From: Pontibacter ruber
Lineage (GTDB): Bacteria > Bacteroidota > Bacteroidia > Cytophagales > Hymenobacteraceae
Assembly: GCF_023630205.1 (NCBI RefSeq)
Contig: NZ_JALPRR010000001.1
Coordinates: 496,001-560,000, forward strand
Direction of reading: 5' to 3'
Length of the DNA stretch: 64,000 nucleotides
This document shows positions 8,053-17,881 of this stretch, one piece after another. The notes beneath the pieces are model-generated. The model worked only from the letters and a program-made list of their open reading frames with translations, searched no databases and had not been told where the DNA came from. The translations under genes were made by a program, and so were the position numbers. The stretch's first letter is position 1, and every line of letters begins with the position of its first letter.

Positions 8053-11007
8053 TTAACGCCGCATGCGCTGCAGATATTGCATGAGCGATTGTTGTAATTG
8101 CTGCGAACGTTCCGGCATTCCTATTTTCTCGGCCTCACCGGCTAACTGCTGCAGCATATACATATTTGTCTGGATCTCAGTATCGAACAAAGAGCCTTTT
8201 GCAAAGAAATAATCCAGCGACTCCTGTGCACTTTTAGCCATAGCTTCCAGCAGTTCTTTGGCACGTTGCTCCTCTCCTACTCCGTTCATCAGCGATATGA
8301 ACTGTGGCGTGTAGTAGTCGTAAGGCACTGTTTTTACAGGCAGCTGCTCAAAGCAGTAATCGATGATCTGCTTCGCACGGGCCTTGTCTCCTGACTCCAG
8401 GTAAGCAGCCGCCAGCTTGCCGAATTTATCGCGGGCATTAGCTGAGAAACGGTAATAGTTCTCGTCGTAGAAAATGCTCGGATCATCAAAGCCACGGAAG
8501 CTGAATTTCTTCATCAGGTTCTCGTACATCACTTCCTTGTTGATGTAACCAGGCATATCCGGGTTGTTCGACTTAACCGGTACGATGCGGTATGCCAGTC
8601 CATCCAACTCAAAGTAATCCGAAAGGCCGATAAAGTCCGCACTGTTCACTGTTGTGGAGAAGTATACCGGGCGCTCCCAGTTGTTGGTAGCAAGCAGATC
8701 CAGGATGATCAGGTGCTTTTTCTCCAGCAGCCCTTGCGAAGTGGTCCACTGCATACGGTCTGTTATCTCTCCTTCTTTCTCTTTCGGAATAAAGCCCATA
8801 CTTCTGACTTTCTCTTTATCCACGTTCAGGAAGAAGTTCTTGGTCGGGAAGCTCATCAGGGTAGTGCCGGAGCCATACTGTACTTGCAGCGCAGGGTGGT
8901 TCTGTTTCACCAGGCTGATGAACTGTTTCAGGTCAATGCCCGCTGCAACCTGTGGCCTTTCCACGTAAGGCAGGTAATCGTTGGTGCCCTGGCGGTAGTT
9001 CTCGTTCTCCAGCGACAGCGGCCACGGGTCGGATTTGTATGCCTGGCGCTTCATCTGGTCGATGTACCAGTCGGTGTTCAGGTAGCTGAGTACAGCCACG
9101 CGCACATCGGTGCGGTAGCCTTCCACCTCCTGTGCATACCACAGCGGGAAGGTATCGTTATCGCCGTTGGTGAATAAGATAGCATTTGGTGCGCAGGAAT
9201 CCAGCAGGTTTTTAGCCGAGTCTACGGAATGGTAGCGGTTGGAACGGTCGTGGTCGTCCCAGCCTTCGGCAGCAAGTATAACTGGAACCACCAATGCCAC
9301 TGCCGTAGCCGCGGCAGCACGGGCGGTAGCATTGCGCATCACTTTGCTCAGCAGATCGGCCAGGCCCAATACCCCAAGACCTATCCAGATAGAGAAGGCA
9401 TAAAAGGAACCGGCAAATGTATAATCGCGCTCCCGCGGCTCAATCGGAGGCTGGTTCAGGTACAGGGCAATGGCCACACCGGTAAAGAAGAACAGCAAAC
9501 CAACGATAAAGGCATCGCGGTCGTTTTTACGCACCTGGTAAATCAAACCAAGTATACCCAGCAGCAACGGCAGCGCATAAAACGCATTACGTGCCTTGCT
9601 GTTTGCTACACGGTCGGGCAGGTTTTCGTTGTTCTTGCCAAACCACAGCACACCCGACTGCTGCACATCGCCTTCGCGGCCTACAAAGTTCCACAGGAAA
9701 TAACGCCAGTACATGTGGCCCAGCTGGTAACGGAACAAAAAGCTCATGTTCTGACCAAACGTTGGCATCTGCCCTTCGCGCAGATCTACCCATTTTTTAT
9801 ACTCCTGCAGGTGCTGCGGATTGTCGCTGTAGATGCGCGGCAACAGGGTTTTATCTTTGCTATCATAAACAGGCTCCACTTTACGGCCTGTGCTCACATA
9901 CTTCTCTTTGCCCTTCACAAAACGTTCTGCTCCTTCCTTCTGGTCTACAGGTTGCGCGTTGTACTGAGGCCCGTATAACAACGGACGGTCGCCATACTGC
10001 TCACGCTTCAGGTAAGATACAAAGCTCAGGATGTCCTGCGGATCGTTCTCGTCGATGGTCGGGTTGTAGCCCGAGCGGATCGGAATGATCATGTAAGAAG
10101 AATAGCCGATCAGAATAAACACAAAGCAAAGTATGGCTGTGTTAAGGATACGGTTGTCATGTTTGATAGAATAACGGATACCATAAAAGATAGCTCCTAC
10201 CAGCAGCGCTACAAACACAATGATACCGGAGCCGAACGGCAAACCAAAGGTATTTACAAAGAACACCTCCACGTTGCCGGCCAGCGATGGCAGCCCTGGT
10301 ATGATGCCCCACAGAATGGCTACCACAATAACGGCGCTGATCAGAAACGCAATTACACCGCCTTTAAAAGAAGGTTTGTATAAACGGAAGTAGTAAATAA
10401 AGGCAATCGCCGGTATGGCTACCAGGTTCAGCAAGTGAGCTCCGATTGACAAACCAATCAGGTAAGCGATCAGGATGAGCCATTTATCTGAAAGTGCCTC
10501 GCCCACTTTAGACTCCCAGCGCAGCATGGCCCAGAATACGATGGCTGTAAAGAAAGAAGACATGGCGTATACTTCGGCCTCCACGGCCGAGAACCAGGCA
10601 GAATCGGTGAAAGTATATGCCAGGGCACCTACGGCGCCAGCCCCCATAATCAGCACGGTGTTGCCGTTGGTTGGTGCCACCCCTTCTTTTACCAGAAGCC
10701 TGCGCGAAAGTATGGTAATGGACCAGAACAGGAATAGCACCGTAAAGGAGCTACACAACGCAGATAGCAGGTTTACCCACCAGGCCACCTGTGTTACATC
10801 GCCTGCAAACATGGAAAAGATGCGCCCAAGGAGCAGGTAGAAGGGAGCTCCGGGAGGATGTGGTACCAGCAGTTTATAAGAACAGGCAATGAATTCACCC
10901 GCATCCCAGTAACTGGCTGTTGGTTCCAGCGTCATCACATAAACGGCCGTCGCGATCAAAAACACGACCCAGCCCACAATGTTGTTTATCTTTCGATAAT
11001 CCGTCAT
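8053..11007 (-). CDS. DUF2723 multi-pass membrane protein (putative GT117-type glycosyltransferase)
   Basis: A 984-residue polytopic membrane protein. The N-terminal half has about ten hydrophobic helices and the DUF2723 signature region TASYWDAGEFIACSYKLLVP / HPPGAPFYLLLGRIF, with an acidic residue in the first loop as in GT-C glycosyltransferases. A soluble region contains TNGDNDTFPLWYAQEVEGYR. A C-terminal helical part is TPR-like (FGKLAAAYLESGDKARAKQI). Related proteins have been placed in CAZy family GT117; the substrate is unknown and transfer of a lipid-linked sugar to envelope proteins is inference. Starts at ATG 11007; monocistronic, ended by the hairpin at 7995. Confidence 0.88.
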   Translation of the reverse strand: MTDYRKINNIVGWVVFLIATAVYVMTLEPTASYWDAGEFIACSYKLLVPHPPGAPFYLLLGRIFSMFAGDVTQVAWWVNLLSALCSSFTVLFLFWSITILSRRLLVKEGVAPTNGNTVLIMGAGAVGALAYTFTDSAWFSAVEAEVYAMSSFFTAIVFWAMLRWESKVGEALSDKWLILIAYLIGLSIGAHLLNLVAIPAIAFIYYFRLYKPSFKGGVIAFLISAVIVVAILWGIIPGLPSLAGNVEVFFVNTFGLPFGSGIIVFVALLVGAIFYGIRYSIKHDNRILNTAILCFVFILIGYSSYMIIPIRSGYNPTIDENDPQDILSFVSYLKREQYGDRPLLYGPQYNAQPVDQKEGAERFVKGKEKYVSTGRKVEPVYDSKDKTLLPRIYSDNPQHLQEYKKWVDLREGQMPTFGQNMSFLFRYQLGHMYWRYFLWNFVGREGDVQQSGVLWFGKNNENLPDRVANSKARNAFYALPLLLGILGLIYQVRKNDRDAFIVGLLFFFTGVAIALYLNQPPIEPRERDYTFAGSFYAFSIWIGLGVLGLADLLSKVMRNATARAAAATAVALVVPVILAAEGWDDHDRSNRYHSVDSAKNLLDSCAPNAILFTNGDNDTFPLWYAQEVEGYRTDVRVAVLSYLNTDWYIDQMKRQAYKSDPWPLSLENENYRQGTNDYLPYVERPQVAAGIDLKQFISLVKQNHPALQVQYGSGTTLMSFPTKNFFLNVDKEKVRSMGFIPKEKEGEITDRMQWTTSQGLLEKKHLIILDLLATNNWERPVYFSTTVNSADFIGLSDYFELDGLAYRIVPVKSNNPDMPGYINKEVMYENLMKKFSFRGFDDPSIFYDENYYRFSANARDKFGKLAAAYLESGDKARAKQIIDYCFEQLPVKTVPYDYYTPQFISLMNGVGEEQRAKELLEAMAKSAQESLDYFFAKGSLFDTEIQTNMYMLQQLAGEAEKIGMPERSQQLQQSLMQYLQRMRR

Positions 11008-11080
11008 AGCTTTTAATATTCAGCTTCGAAAATACTAAATATCTTTTGTGCTTCTGCACTTTTGCTTAACAATACAAAAA

Positions 11081-11105
11081 AAAGCCGGCTTTTTCGGCCG
11101 GCTTT
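11081..11105 (-). terminator. Hairpin terminator of the 11132-11740 gene
   Basis: AAAGCCGGC / GCCGGCTTT, a perfect 9-bp stem with an A-run on the left (T-run on the minus strand), downstream of the T9SS gene. Confidence 0.85.
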
Positions 11106-11131
11106 CTGTAGATCCTTCGCTTTGAAGCAGC

Positions 11132-11740
11132 TTATTTCTGAAGTATAAGGCGCTTTGTCTCAACTGTTTTATCGTTTACAAGCAAGCTGTAGAAGTATAC
11201 GCCGGCCGGGTAGCCACGCATATCCAGTTCCAGCGAGTTCGTTTCGGCAGCATGCAGCTCGCGCATTTCTACTACTTTGCCAATGGTGTTGGAAATCCTG
11301 ATCTTGTAATTATCGCCGCTGGTCTGGCTCAGCGTCAGCTTGGTTATGCCGCGCGACGGATTCGGATAAGCGCTGATCGACGGCACAGGCTTGATGTCTC
11401 GGCCCGGTGCAATGCTGGCTAGCGTAACCGCATACATACTCTTGCTGATCTCAGCAGATTCTACTGCATGGAAAGCCTCTCCTACCGCAGAAGCATACAA
11501 CGGGGAGCAAGTATGGTTCTTTTTATGCAATACGAAAGCAGGTGCAGCGTTCTGTGCAGAAACAACAGGTCCTGCTTTTTTCTCAGGCATCAGTTTCCAT
11601 AGGGTAGAACCTCCTTTATATGCAGGTGCCACGCCCGCCTCCGGCCTGCTACTGGCAGTGCTATGTGCTTTCACAGCATAGCTGCTCAGATTCGAGCCTA
11701 TCAGGGTGACAATTAAAAACAATCGGGTAAAAGTATTCAT
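11132..11740 (-). CDS. Small secreted protein with T9SS type A sorting domain
   Basis: A 202-residue exported protein. The N-terminus (MNTFTRLFLIVTLIGSNLSS) is a Sec signal. The middle is low in recognisable structure. The last 80 residues form a type IX secretion C-terminal domain: YPNPSRGITKLTLS, then YKIRISNTIGKVVEM, then GYPAGVYFYSLLVND, ending in KRLILQK. Such domains direct the protein through the outer membrane and are removed or anchored at the surface. The mature part is only about 100 residues with no known domain, so its role is unknown. Confidence 0.85.
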   Translation of the reverse strand: MNTFTRLFLIVTLIGSNLSSYAVKAHSTASSRPEAGVAPAYKGGSTLWKLMPEKKAGPVVSAQNAAPAFVLHKKNHTCSPLYASAVGEAFHAVESAEISKSMYAVTLASIAPGRDIKPVPSISAYPNPSRGITKLTLSQTSGDNYKIRISNTIGKVVEMRELHAAETNSLELDMRGYPAGVYFYSLLVNDKTVETKRLILQK

Positions 11741-12310
11741 ATATAGTGCCTCGTGCTTAAAATGTTAACTATATCATGACAATATCATTCAAAGATATAG
11801 CAAAAGATGATAAAGTAAATATTAAAACTAAAATATTTAGTGAGTAAAAGCTCTTGATGTGTTACACAGAAATTACTCACGTCCTGTTTTGTTCTGCCAA
11901 CTCTTGAAGTTTAGCAAGAACCATGCCTTTACTTTAAGTAGCATACCCTTTCTACAAAACACTTCCTTATGGCCTCTGCTTCATACCTACACGCAACACC
12001 TTAAATGCACCATATTTTATACTTTTCAAATTATCATTACAATTTATATTGAAAAATAACAATAACCTTTTATAAAAATTGTTCAAATCTATTGAACACA
12101 CCCCTTCTAACATCCCACCCCCTCCTATTCTGCCAACCAAGGCTTTCAGGCCATTATTCGGTAAACATAGTCCATTTTATATATTGAATTTTATAAAGAA
12201 TCTGATTGTATTATAGAAACAAGATATAAATATTGTGCAACTCTCAAAAAAGTACTCCGTTAGTAAAGCCTATAAACAAAATAGGATTACTTTAAATGAT
12301 AAAACTTTAC
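11741..12310. other. AT-rich intergenic region between two divergent T9SS cargo genes
   Basis: About 570 bp, clearly more AT-rich than the surroundings, separating the divergent genes at 11740 and 12311. I find no convincing coding frame, tRNA or hairpin terminator. It holds one TATACTT copy near 12019. It presumably carries both promoters and long leaders, but no promoter element is clear enough to place. Confidence 0.5.
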
Positions 12311-13804
12311 ATGAAACGCTATATATTTTTGCTGGTATTTATTTTCTCTTCGCTTACACAAGTGACTGCCCAGGACGGCGGCACACCAGCAGGTTGCACA
12401 GAGGAGGTGGGTTGTTTTACGTTTCAATACCTTGGAGCTACAGAAAATGCAGATGACCCAAATATTCACATCCTGACCTATACTTTGCAGGTAAACTGCT
12501 CAGAACGTTTAGAATACGTTGCTTTTGAATTACCTGAAGGCAAGAAAGCAGCGACTCCGGCCGATGTCTATGCCCGTGACCCTAAGTATAATGTATACAA
12601 TGGCACCACAAGCGGTAAAAAAATTGAAACAGAGTTCAATGCCATCCAGTTTACAGCCAAAAACAAGTATGATCTGAACAACGGAGCCATCGACACCTTC
12701 CGCTACTACCTGGAAACAGCCGACCTGATGGCCATGCAGGATGTAAGAATCCAAGCAAAATCAGGCGGTACCGTAAGCAACACATCCTTCAACTTTGAAG
12801 CCTGCGGTATCAGATCCACAACACCTGAGCCCTTCTGTACGCTGGGCGACGAAAACATGACCTTTGGCTTTATCAATGCGACAGACAACGAAGATGGCAC
12901 CACTACGGTACGCTTCAGCCTGCAGAACAACACCGCCACTGACCTGGAAGCACTTACCATTGAAGTAGCAGACGCTCCGCAGCCACTAGCAATTGAAGGA
13001 AATGGCGCTGCCTACCGTGCCAAGTATAACTACCAGGTAGAAATTGATGCAGCAGCAGGCATTATCTCTTACAACGCACAGAACACCAGAGGATTTGCCA
13101 ACGGCCAGCGCGATATGTTCGTGTTAATCATGCCAACCGAGGCGTATAACACCAATCCATACTTTACCTTAAGTGCAACAGCCGGCGACGTTACCTCTGT
13201 AACCGGTTTCAACACGGTAACTTGCGAAGACACGCCGCTTACCCCGCTGCCAGTAGAACTGGTATCGTTCCAGGGCAAGGTAACGCAAAGCAGCATCGAA
13301 CTGAACTGGACTACCGCATCCGAGAAAGATAACGACAGGTTTGAGGTGGAGCACAGCCAGGACGGGCATACGTTTGCCAAAATTGGTACAGTGAAAGGCG
13401 CCGGAAACTCTAATGTGCTACTGCACTACAATTTCTCCGACAAAAAGGCAGCGCAGGGCACGAACTACTACCGCATCCGCCAGGTAGATTTCGACGGCAA
13501 GTATGAACTAAGCAACGTGATCGCTATCGAGAACAGAGCCAGCTTGGCAACTACGGGCATGGTTGTATATCCGAACCCGGCCACAGGCAGCAACATTACC
13601 ATCTCGTTAGGCAATGCAGCTTCGGGTAATACCCTTATCCGCATCACAAACATGAACGGCCGGGTGGTCTTTACCCAGGAAGTTGCTGCCGGCGAGCAGC
13701 AGGTAGATATCTCCCTGCCATCGCTGCAGATACCACAGGGCATGTACATGGTAAGCCTCCAGGATGGCAGCAGCCTGCAAACACAGAAGCTGATAATTCG
13801 CTAA
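12311..13804 (+). CDS. T9SS type A sorting domain surface protein
   Basis: A secreted protein of about 497 residues. The signal peptide is MKRYIFLLVFIFSSLTQVTA. Two related beta-rich segments follow, one starting near CTEEVGCFTFQYLGATENAD and one near FCTLGDENMTFGFINATDNE. Next is the common Bacteroidota module LPVELVSFQGK...IELNWTTASE (fibronectin-like), then a T9SS C-terminal domain (VVYPNPATGSNITISL, PQGMYMVSLQDG, QKLIIR). ATG 12311 is chosen over the one at 12296 because it starts the signal peptide. Function unknown; probably a surface or matrix component. A strong hairpin follows. Confidence 0.87.
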   Translation: MKRYIFLLVFIFSSLTQVTAQDGGTPAGCTEEVGCFTFQYLGATENADDPNIHILTYTLQVNCSERLEYVAFELPEGKKAATPADVYARDPKYNVYNGTTSGKKIETEFNAIQFTAKNKYDLNNGAIDTFRYYLETADLMAMQDVRIQAKSGGTVSNTSFNFEACGIRSTTPEPFCTLGDENMTFGFINATDNEDGTTTVRFSLQNNTATDLEALTIEVADAPQPLAIEGNGAAYRAKYNYQVEIDAAAGIISYNAQNTRGFANGQRDMFVLIMPTEAYNTNPYFTLSATAGDVTSVTGFNTVTCEDTPLTPLPVELVSFQGKVTQSSIELNWTTASEKDNDRFEVEHSQDGHTFAKIGTVKGAGNSNVLLHYNFSDKKAAQGTNYYRIRQVDFDGKYELSNVIAIENRASLATTGMVVYPNPATGSNITISLGNAASGNTLIRITNMNGRVVFTQEVAAGEQQVDISLPSLQIPQGMYMVSLQDGSSLQTQKLIIR

Positions 13805-13827
13805 AGAAACCAGTCCGACACATAGTT

Positions 13828-13856
13828 AAAAGCGGGAGCAAAAAACTCCCGCTTTT
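13828..13856 (+). terminator. Hairpin terminator after the T9SS surface protein
   Basis: AAAAGCGGGAG / CTCCCGCTTTT with a 7-base A-rich loop and a following T-run. Confidence 0.88.
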
Positions 13857-13931
13857 TTATTCTTTACACAAAACTATCTGGCTCAATACCAGTTAAATAT
13901 AACTATAGGCACCTGCTAAACATCAACAGCC

Positions 13932-14531
13932 ATGAGATCATTATTTCTGCTGCTCCTGTGCCTCTGCTGCCAATGCTTCAGCAGTCTGGCACAAAACAAC
14001 ATCCTCAAAGGCACGGGCTCAGTTTCTTTTGCAGCTAACGGCCCTTTAAACCTTATCAAAGCTACTTCTCCGAGTGCTGGTGGCTTTATTGATACCAGAA
14101 CGGGTAAGATCCGCTTCGAAGCTGCTTCTGCTTCTTTTCAGTTTGCTATCTCGTTGATGCAGGAGCGCTTCAACGACAAGTACATGCAGAGCAGCCGGCA
14201 TCCGCGCGCCACTTTTGTGGGGGAACTGGTGGGAGTTACACTTCCCTTGCAGGAAATAACACAGGAGGTAATGGCAAAAGGCATCCTGACCATACACGGA
14301 ATCCCTCAGAAACGCACGATAAAAGGCACACTTACCAGGCACGGGGATGCCCTGCAACTGGTAGCCGACTTTGCAGTAAACCTGCAGGATCATGCCATCG
14401 AAGCCCCCAAACTTACTTCCGGCGTGGCAGCAGAGAATATTAACGTACTGGTAGATATGCTATTGCAGCCAGCCTCAAAGCCTGTAGCACAGCGCCAGGT
14501 TACCCTGCACGCCAGGCGCTCTCCTAAATAA
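13932..14531 (+). CDS. YceI family protein
   Basis: A 199-residue exported protein of the YceI-like lipocalin-fold family (beta-barrel binding isoprenoid or amphiphilic ligands). The signal peptide is followed by GTGSVSFAANGPL, FEAASASFQFAISL, the family-typical DKYMQSSRHPRATF and KGILTIHGIPQKRTIKGTL. Its 3' end overlaps birA by 8 bp on the opposite strand. Ligand unknown; family members are linked to periplasmic stress and lipid handling. Confidence 0.88.
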   Translation: MRSLFLLLLCLCCQCFSSLAQNNILKGTGSVSFAANGPLNLIKATSPSAGGFIDTRTGKIRFEAASASFQFAISLMQERFNDKYMQSSRHPRATFVGELVGVTLPLQEITQEVMAKGILTIHGIPQKRTIKGTLTRHGDALQLVADFAVNLQDHAIEAPKLTSGVAAENINVLVDMLLQPASKPVAQRQVTLHARRSPK

Positions 14532-15273
14532 CGTAGGCAATTTCTTTAAAGGCGAAGTAGCGCAGCTCCCGGTCAATTTCCACAGCCAGTCGCCCGTCTT
14601 CATCTATTCCGGCAATACAGCCTTCCACCTGCTTGCCCTCCACCTCAAACGTATGCGGTTCCTGGTACCGATACAGGCGCTGCAGGTATTCATACTTGAG
14701 CTTTGCCAGTTTCCCGTTTCTAAGTTCCAGGTACCGTTTTTCGAGCAGCTCCAGCAGGCGCGCCACCAACACCGGTAACTCGTACTGAACGCCGGTTATA
14801 CTTGCCAGCGAAGTAGCCGTAAGTACACTGAAATGCAGTTGGTTAATATTTAAACCAATTCCAACGATCGCGTGTTGTAAGTGGTAGCTGTTAATTGTGT
14901 TTTCAATCAGGATTCCGCCAAGCTTCTTGTCTTCAAAGTACAGATCGTTGGGCCATTTAACCTGCGCCTGCTCTGCCCCGTATTCGCGCAGAAGGTCCAG
15001 CACGGCCAGCGATATGGCCATGTTCAGGTAAAACTGTTGCCTGGTAGCCAGAAACGTTGGTGACAGAATAACAGACATTGTAATGTTTCGGTGAGGCGCA
15101 GCTTCCCATACATTACCCCGCTGGCCACGACCTTTCGTTTGCTCGTCTGTAAGTACCACGCAACCTTCTGTGGCTTTGTTTTTGTTAAGAAGCTGTTGGG
15201 CCTCGGAGTTAGTTGATTCACAAACCGGCAGAAAATACAGCTGCTGGCCCATAAACAGCGTATTAGGCAACAT
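14524..15273 (-). CDS. birA: Biotin--[acetyl-CoA-carboxylase] ligase (single-domain)
   Basis: Activates biotin to biotinyl-AMP and transfers it to the biotin carrier protein of carboxylases. The biotin/ATP loop KGRGQRGNVWEA is present, followed by VKWPNDLYFEDKKLGGILIE and IVGIGLNIN; a short C-terminal SH3-like domain ends the protein. The 249 residues contain no N-terminal winged helix, so this is the non-regulatory form that cannot repress the bio operon. Divergent from rsfS with 49 bp between them. Confidence 0.93.
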   Translation of the reverse strand: MLPNTLFMGQQLYFLPVCESTNSEAQQLLNKNKATEGCVVLTDEQTKGRGQRGNVWEAAPHRNITMSVILSPTFLATRQQFYLNMAISLAVLDLLREYGAEQAQVKWPNDLYFEDKKLGGILIENTINSYHLQHAIVGIGLNINQLHFSVLTATSLASITGVQYELPVLVARLLELLEKRYLELRNGKLAKLKYEYLQRLYRYQEPHTFEVEGKQVEGCIAGIDEDGRLAVEIDRELRYFAFKEIAYVI

Positions 15274-15322
15274 ATATTAAGCAGAATTTAATACTTTTGT
15301 ATATCAAATTTAAGTAACACAG

Positions 15323-15697
15323 ATGAAAGAAACCAAGGTTGAGGCTAATTCGGACATATTGGCAGAAATTGTAGTAAAAGGAATGCAGGAAAAGAAAGCT
15401 ACCGATATTGTCGTTATTAATCTTAAATCGCTAAAAAACGCCGTATCCGATTACTTCGTTATAGCATCAGCCAATTCCGATACACAACTTGACGCCATTG
15501 CCAGTTCCGTTGAGGAGGAAGTTTTTAAAGCTATTCGCCAGAACCCATGGCAAAGCGAAGGCCGCACCAACAAAGAGTGGGTGCTGCTGGATTACGTAGA
15601 CGTAGTGGCACATATTTTCCTGAAAGACAAGCGTGATTTTTATGCACTGGAGGAGCTTTGGGGCGATGCCAGCATCAAACACGTTGAGTCTGTCTAA
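15323..15697 (+). CDS. rsfS: Ribosome silencing factor RsfS/YbeB/iojap
   Basis: A 124-residue protein that binds ribosomal protein L14 and blocks 30S-50S joining under starvation. Family features: KATDIVVINLKSLKNAVSDY, FVIASANSDTQLDAIA and the C-terminal WVLLDYVDVVAHIFLKDKRD. A Bacteroidota -7-like element TACTTTTG lies at 15292-15299, without a clear -33 element. Followed by ftsH after 68 bp containing a short hairpin; the rsfS-ftsH pairing is common in the phylum. Confidence 0.94.
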   Translation: MKETKVEANSDILAEIVVKGMQEKKATDIVVINLKSLKNAVSDYFVIASANSDTQLDAIASSVEEEVFKAIRQNPWQSEGRTNKEWVLLDYVDVVAHIFLKDKRDFYALEELWGDASIKHVESV

Positions 15698-15707
15698 CTC
15701 AGATAGT

Positions 15708-15742
15708 AGCCGGTCTGAACAAATCGGGCCGGCTGGTGTTTT
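15708..15742 (+). terminator. Weak hairpin between rsfS and ftsH
   Basis: AGCCGG (15708-15713) pairs with CCGGCT (15729-15734), followed by a T-run. The short stem could terminate partially, separating rsfS and ftsH expression. Confidence 0.4.
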
Positions 15743-15765
15743 TACCAAATTGTAACTAAACATTC

Positions 15766-17874
15766 ATGGCAGAAAATAATAAAGGCAACAAAAAGAAAAA
15801 GCCGATGATCCCGTCTACGCCTCCACGGCCAACGATGCAGTTGTGGATGCTGGCCGTACTGATACTGCTGATCTTCGGCCTAACATACTTAAACAAGAGC
15901 AGTGCCTCTGTTGAAACCACACAACAGGACTTCGAAGAGATGCTGCTAAGCAACGATGTCAGCAAGCTGACCATCGTGAACGGCAACCTGGTGGAGGTTT
16001 ACCTGAAAGAAGAAGCCTTACAGAACGACAAGTATAAAGCCGAGCTGGAGAGCCGCGGTTCTTTTACCGTTGGTCAGGGTCCGCAATATCACTTCAAGAT
16101 CATTTCAGCAGAATCTTTCAAAGAAGACTTAGAGAAGCTGCAGGAGAACATACCAAAAGACCAGCGCGTGGGCTATACTTTAGATACACGTACCGGTTTT
16201 GCTGACTTCTTCCTGCAGTGGGGCTTCCTGATCCTGTTGCTGTTCGGTTTCTGGTTCCTGATGCGCCGTGTAACAGCGGGCGGAGCCGGTGGCCAGATCT
16301 TCAACATCGGCAAATCGAAAGCAGCGCTCTTCGACGCTGAGAACAAAGTAAAGATCACGTTTAAGGACGTGGCCGGCCTGGAAGAGGCCAAAGAAGAAGT
16401 ACAGGAGATCGTAGAGTTCCTGAAAAACCCTTCTAAATTCACGATCCTGGGTGGTAAGATACCGAAAGGCGCCCTGCTGGTAGGCCCTCCGGGTACCGGT
16501 AAAACCTTGCTGGCAAAAGCCGTGGCAGGTGAAGCTGACGTGCCGTTCTTCTCGCTTTCCGGTTCTGACTTCGTGGAGATGTTTGTGGGTGTGGGTGCTG
16601 CCCGTGTGCGTGACCTGTTCAAGCAGGCAAAAGCAAAGGCCCCTTGTATCATCTTCATCGACGAGATCGACGCCATTGGCCGTCACCGTAGCCGTGGCCA
16701 GATCCAGGGCGGTAACGACGAGCGCGAAAACACGCTGAACTCCCTGCTTGTGGAGATGGACGGTTTTGCTACCGACTCAGGCGTAATCATACTTGCCGCT
16801 ACCAACCGACCAGATACACTGGACTCTGCCTTGCTGCGTCCGGGCCGTTTCGACCGCCAGATCAGCATCGACAAGCCAGACATTAACGGACGTACCGAGA
16901 TCTTTAACGTGCACCTGAAGCCACTTACCCTGGCTCCGGATGTTGACGCAAAGAAACTGGCAGCGCAAACGCCTGGTTTTGCAGGTGCCGAGATCGCCAA
17001 CGTTTGTAACGAAGCAGCCCTGATTGCTGCCCGCCGTAACAAAAAAGCGGTAGATCAGCAGGATTTCAACGATGCCGTTGACCGTGTAATCGGTGGTCTG
17101 GAGAAGAAAAACAAGATCATCTCTCCGGAAGAGAAAAAGATTGTGGCGTACCACGAGGCCGGCCACGCCATTGCAGGCTGGTTCCTGGAGCACGCCGATC
17201 CGTTGGTAAAAGTAAGCATTGTTCCACGTGGTGTGGCCGCGCTGGGTTATGCGCAGTACCTGCCGAAGGAGCAGTTCCTGTACACGACCGAGCAGCTGAT
17301 CGACGAGATGTGCATGGCCCTGGGCGGACGTGCGGCTGAGGAGATCGTATTTGGCAAGATATCAACCGGCGCCCTGAGCGACCTGGAGCGTATCACCAAA
17401 ATGGCTTACAGCATCGTTACCATGTATGGCATGAACTCTAAAATCGGAAATGTTTCGTTCTACGATTCGAAGCAGTCTGATATGACGTTCAACAAACCAT
17501 ACTCTGAAGCGACAGCCGAAACCATCGACAACGAAGTGCGCAACATCATCGAGGCTGCTTACCAGCGTACCAAAGACCTGCTTATGGCCAAGCGCCACGA
17601 ACTGGAAATTGTATCGCAGGAGCTGTTGCAAAAAGAGATCCTGTTCCAGAACGATCTGGAGCGTCTGGTGGGCAAGCGTCCGTTTGACACGCTGACAACA
17701 TACCAGGCACATACAGCCGGTACGGACCGCAGCGAGACCAAGAGCGACCTGGAGCAAAAGCATCCATTGGAACATGGTTTACCTACTCATAAAGAGCAGG
17801 AAAACGGAACGCCGTTAACCGAAGAGGAAGCGGCAGCCCGTCAGGACAATTCTGTAAACTCAAGAACAGCTTAG
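15766..17874 (+). CDS. ftsH: ATP-dependent zinc metalloprotease FtsH
   Basis: Membrane-anchored AAA+ protease degrading membrane and regulatory proteins. A transmembrane helix lies near residues 25-45, then an extracytoplasmic domain, then a second helix near 145-165. Walker A GPPGTGKT is at about 240-247, Walker [12 protein letters not shown] follows, and the zinc motif HEAGH lies near 463-467. The AAA second region of homology is present ([19 protein letters not shown]). The C-terminal tail is hydrophilic and acidic. 702 residues, normal for Bacteroidota. The next gene starts 8 bp after the stop, suggesting an operon. Confidence 0.98.
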   Translation: MAENNKGNKKKKPMIPSTPPRPTMQLWMLAVLILLIFGLTYLNKSSASVETTQQDFEEMLLSNDVSKLTIVNGNLVEVYLKEEALQNDKYKAELESRGSFTVGQGPQYHFKIISAESFKEDLEKLQENIPKDQRVGYTLDTRTGFADFFLQWGFLILLLFGFWFLMRRVTAGGAGGQIFNIGKSKAALFDAENKVKITFKDVAGLEEAKEEVQEIVEFLKNPSKFTILGGKIPKGALLVGPPGTGKTLLAKAVAGEADVPFFSLSGSDFVEMFVGVGAARVRDLFKQAKAKAPCIIFIDEIDAIGRHRSRGQIQGGNDERENTLNSLLVEMDGFATDSGVIILAATNRPDTLDSALLRPGRFDRQISIDKPDINGRTEIFNVHLKPLTLAPDVDAKKLAAQTPGFAGAEIANVCNEAALIAARRNKKAVDQQDFNDAVDRVIGGLEKKNKIISPEEKKIVAYHEAGHAIAGWFLEHADPLVKVSIVPRGVAALGYAQYLPKEQFLYTTEQLIDEMCMALGGRAAEEIVFGKISTGALSDLERITKMAYSIVTMYGMNSKIGNVSFYDSKQSDMTFNKPYSEATAETIDNEVRNIIEAAYQRTKDLLMAKRHELEIVSQELLQKEILFQNDLERLVGKRPFDTLTTYQAHTAGTDRSETKSDLEQKHPLEHGLPTHKEQENGTPLTEEEAAARQDNSVNSRTA

Positions 17875-17881
17875 AGATAGC

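Noticed and set aside
11859-12059. 66-residue ORF in the AT-rich gap
   Set aside because: Stop-poor by chance in AT-rich sequence; no RBS, no known similarity.
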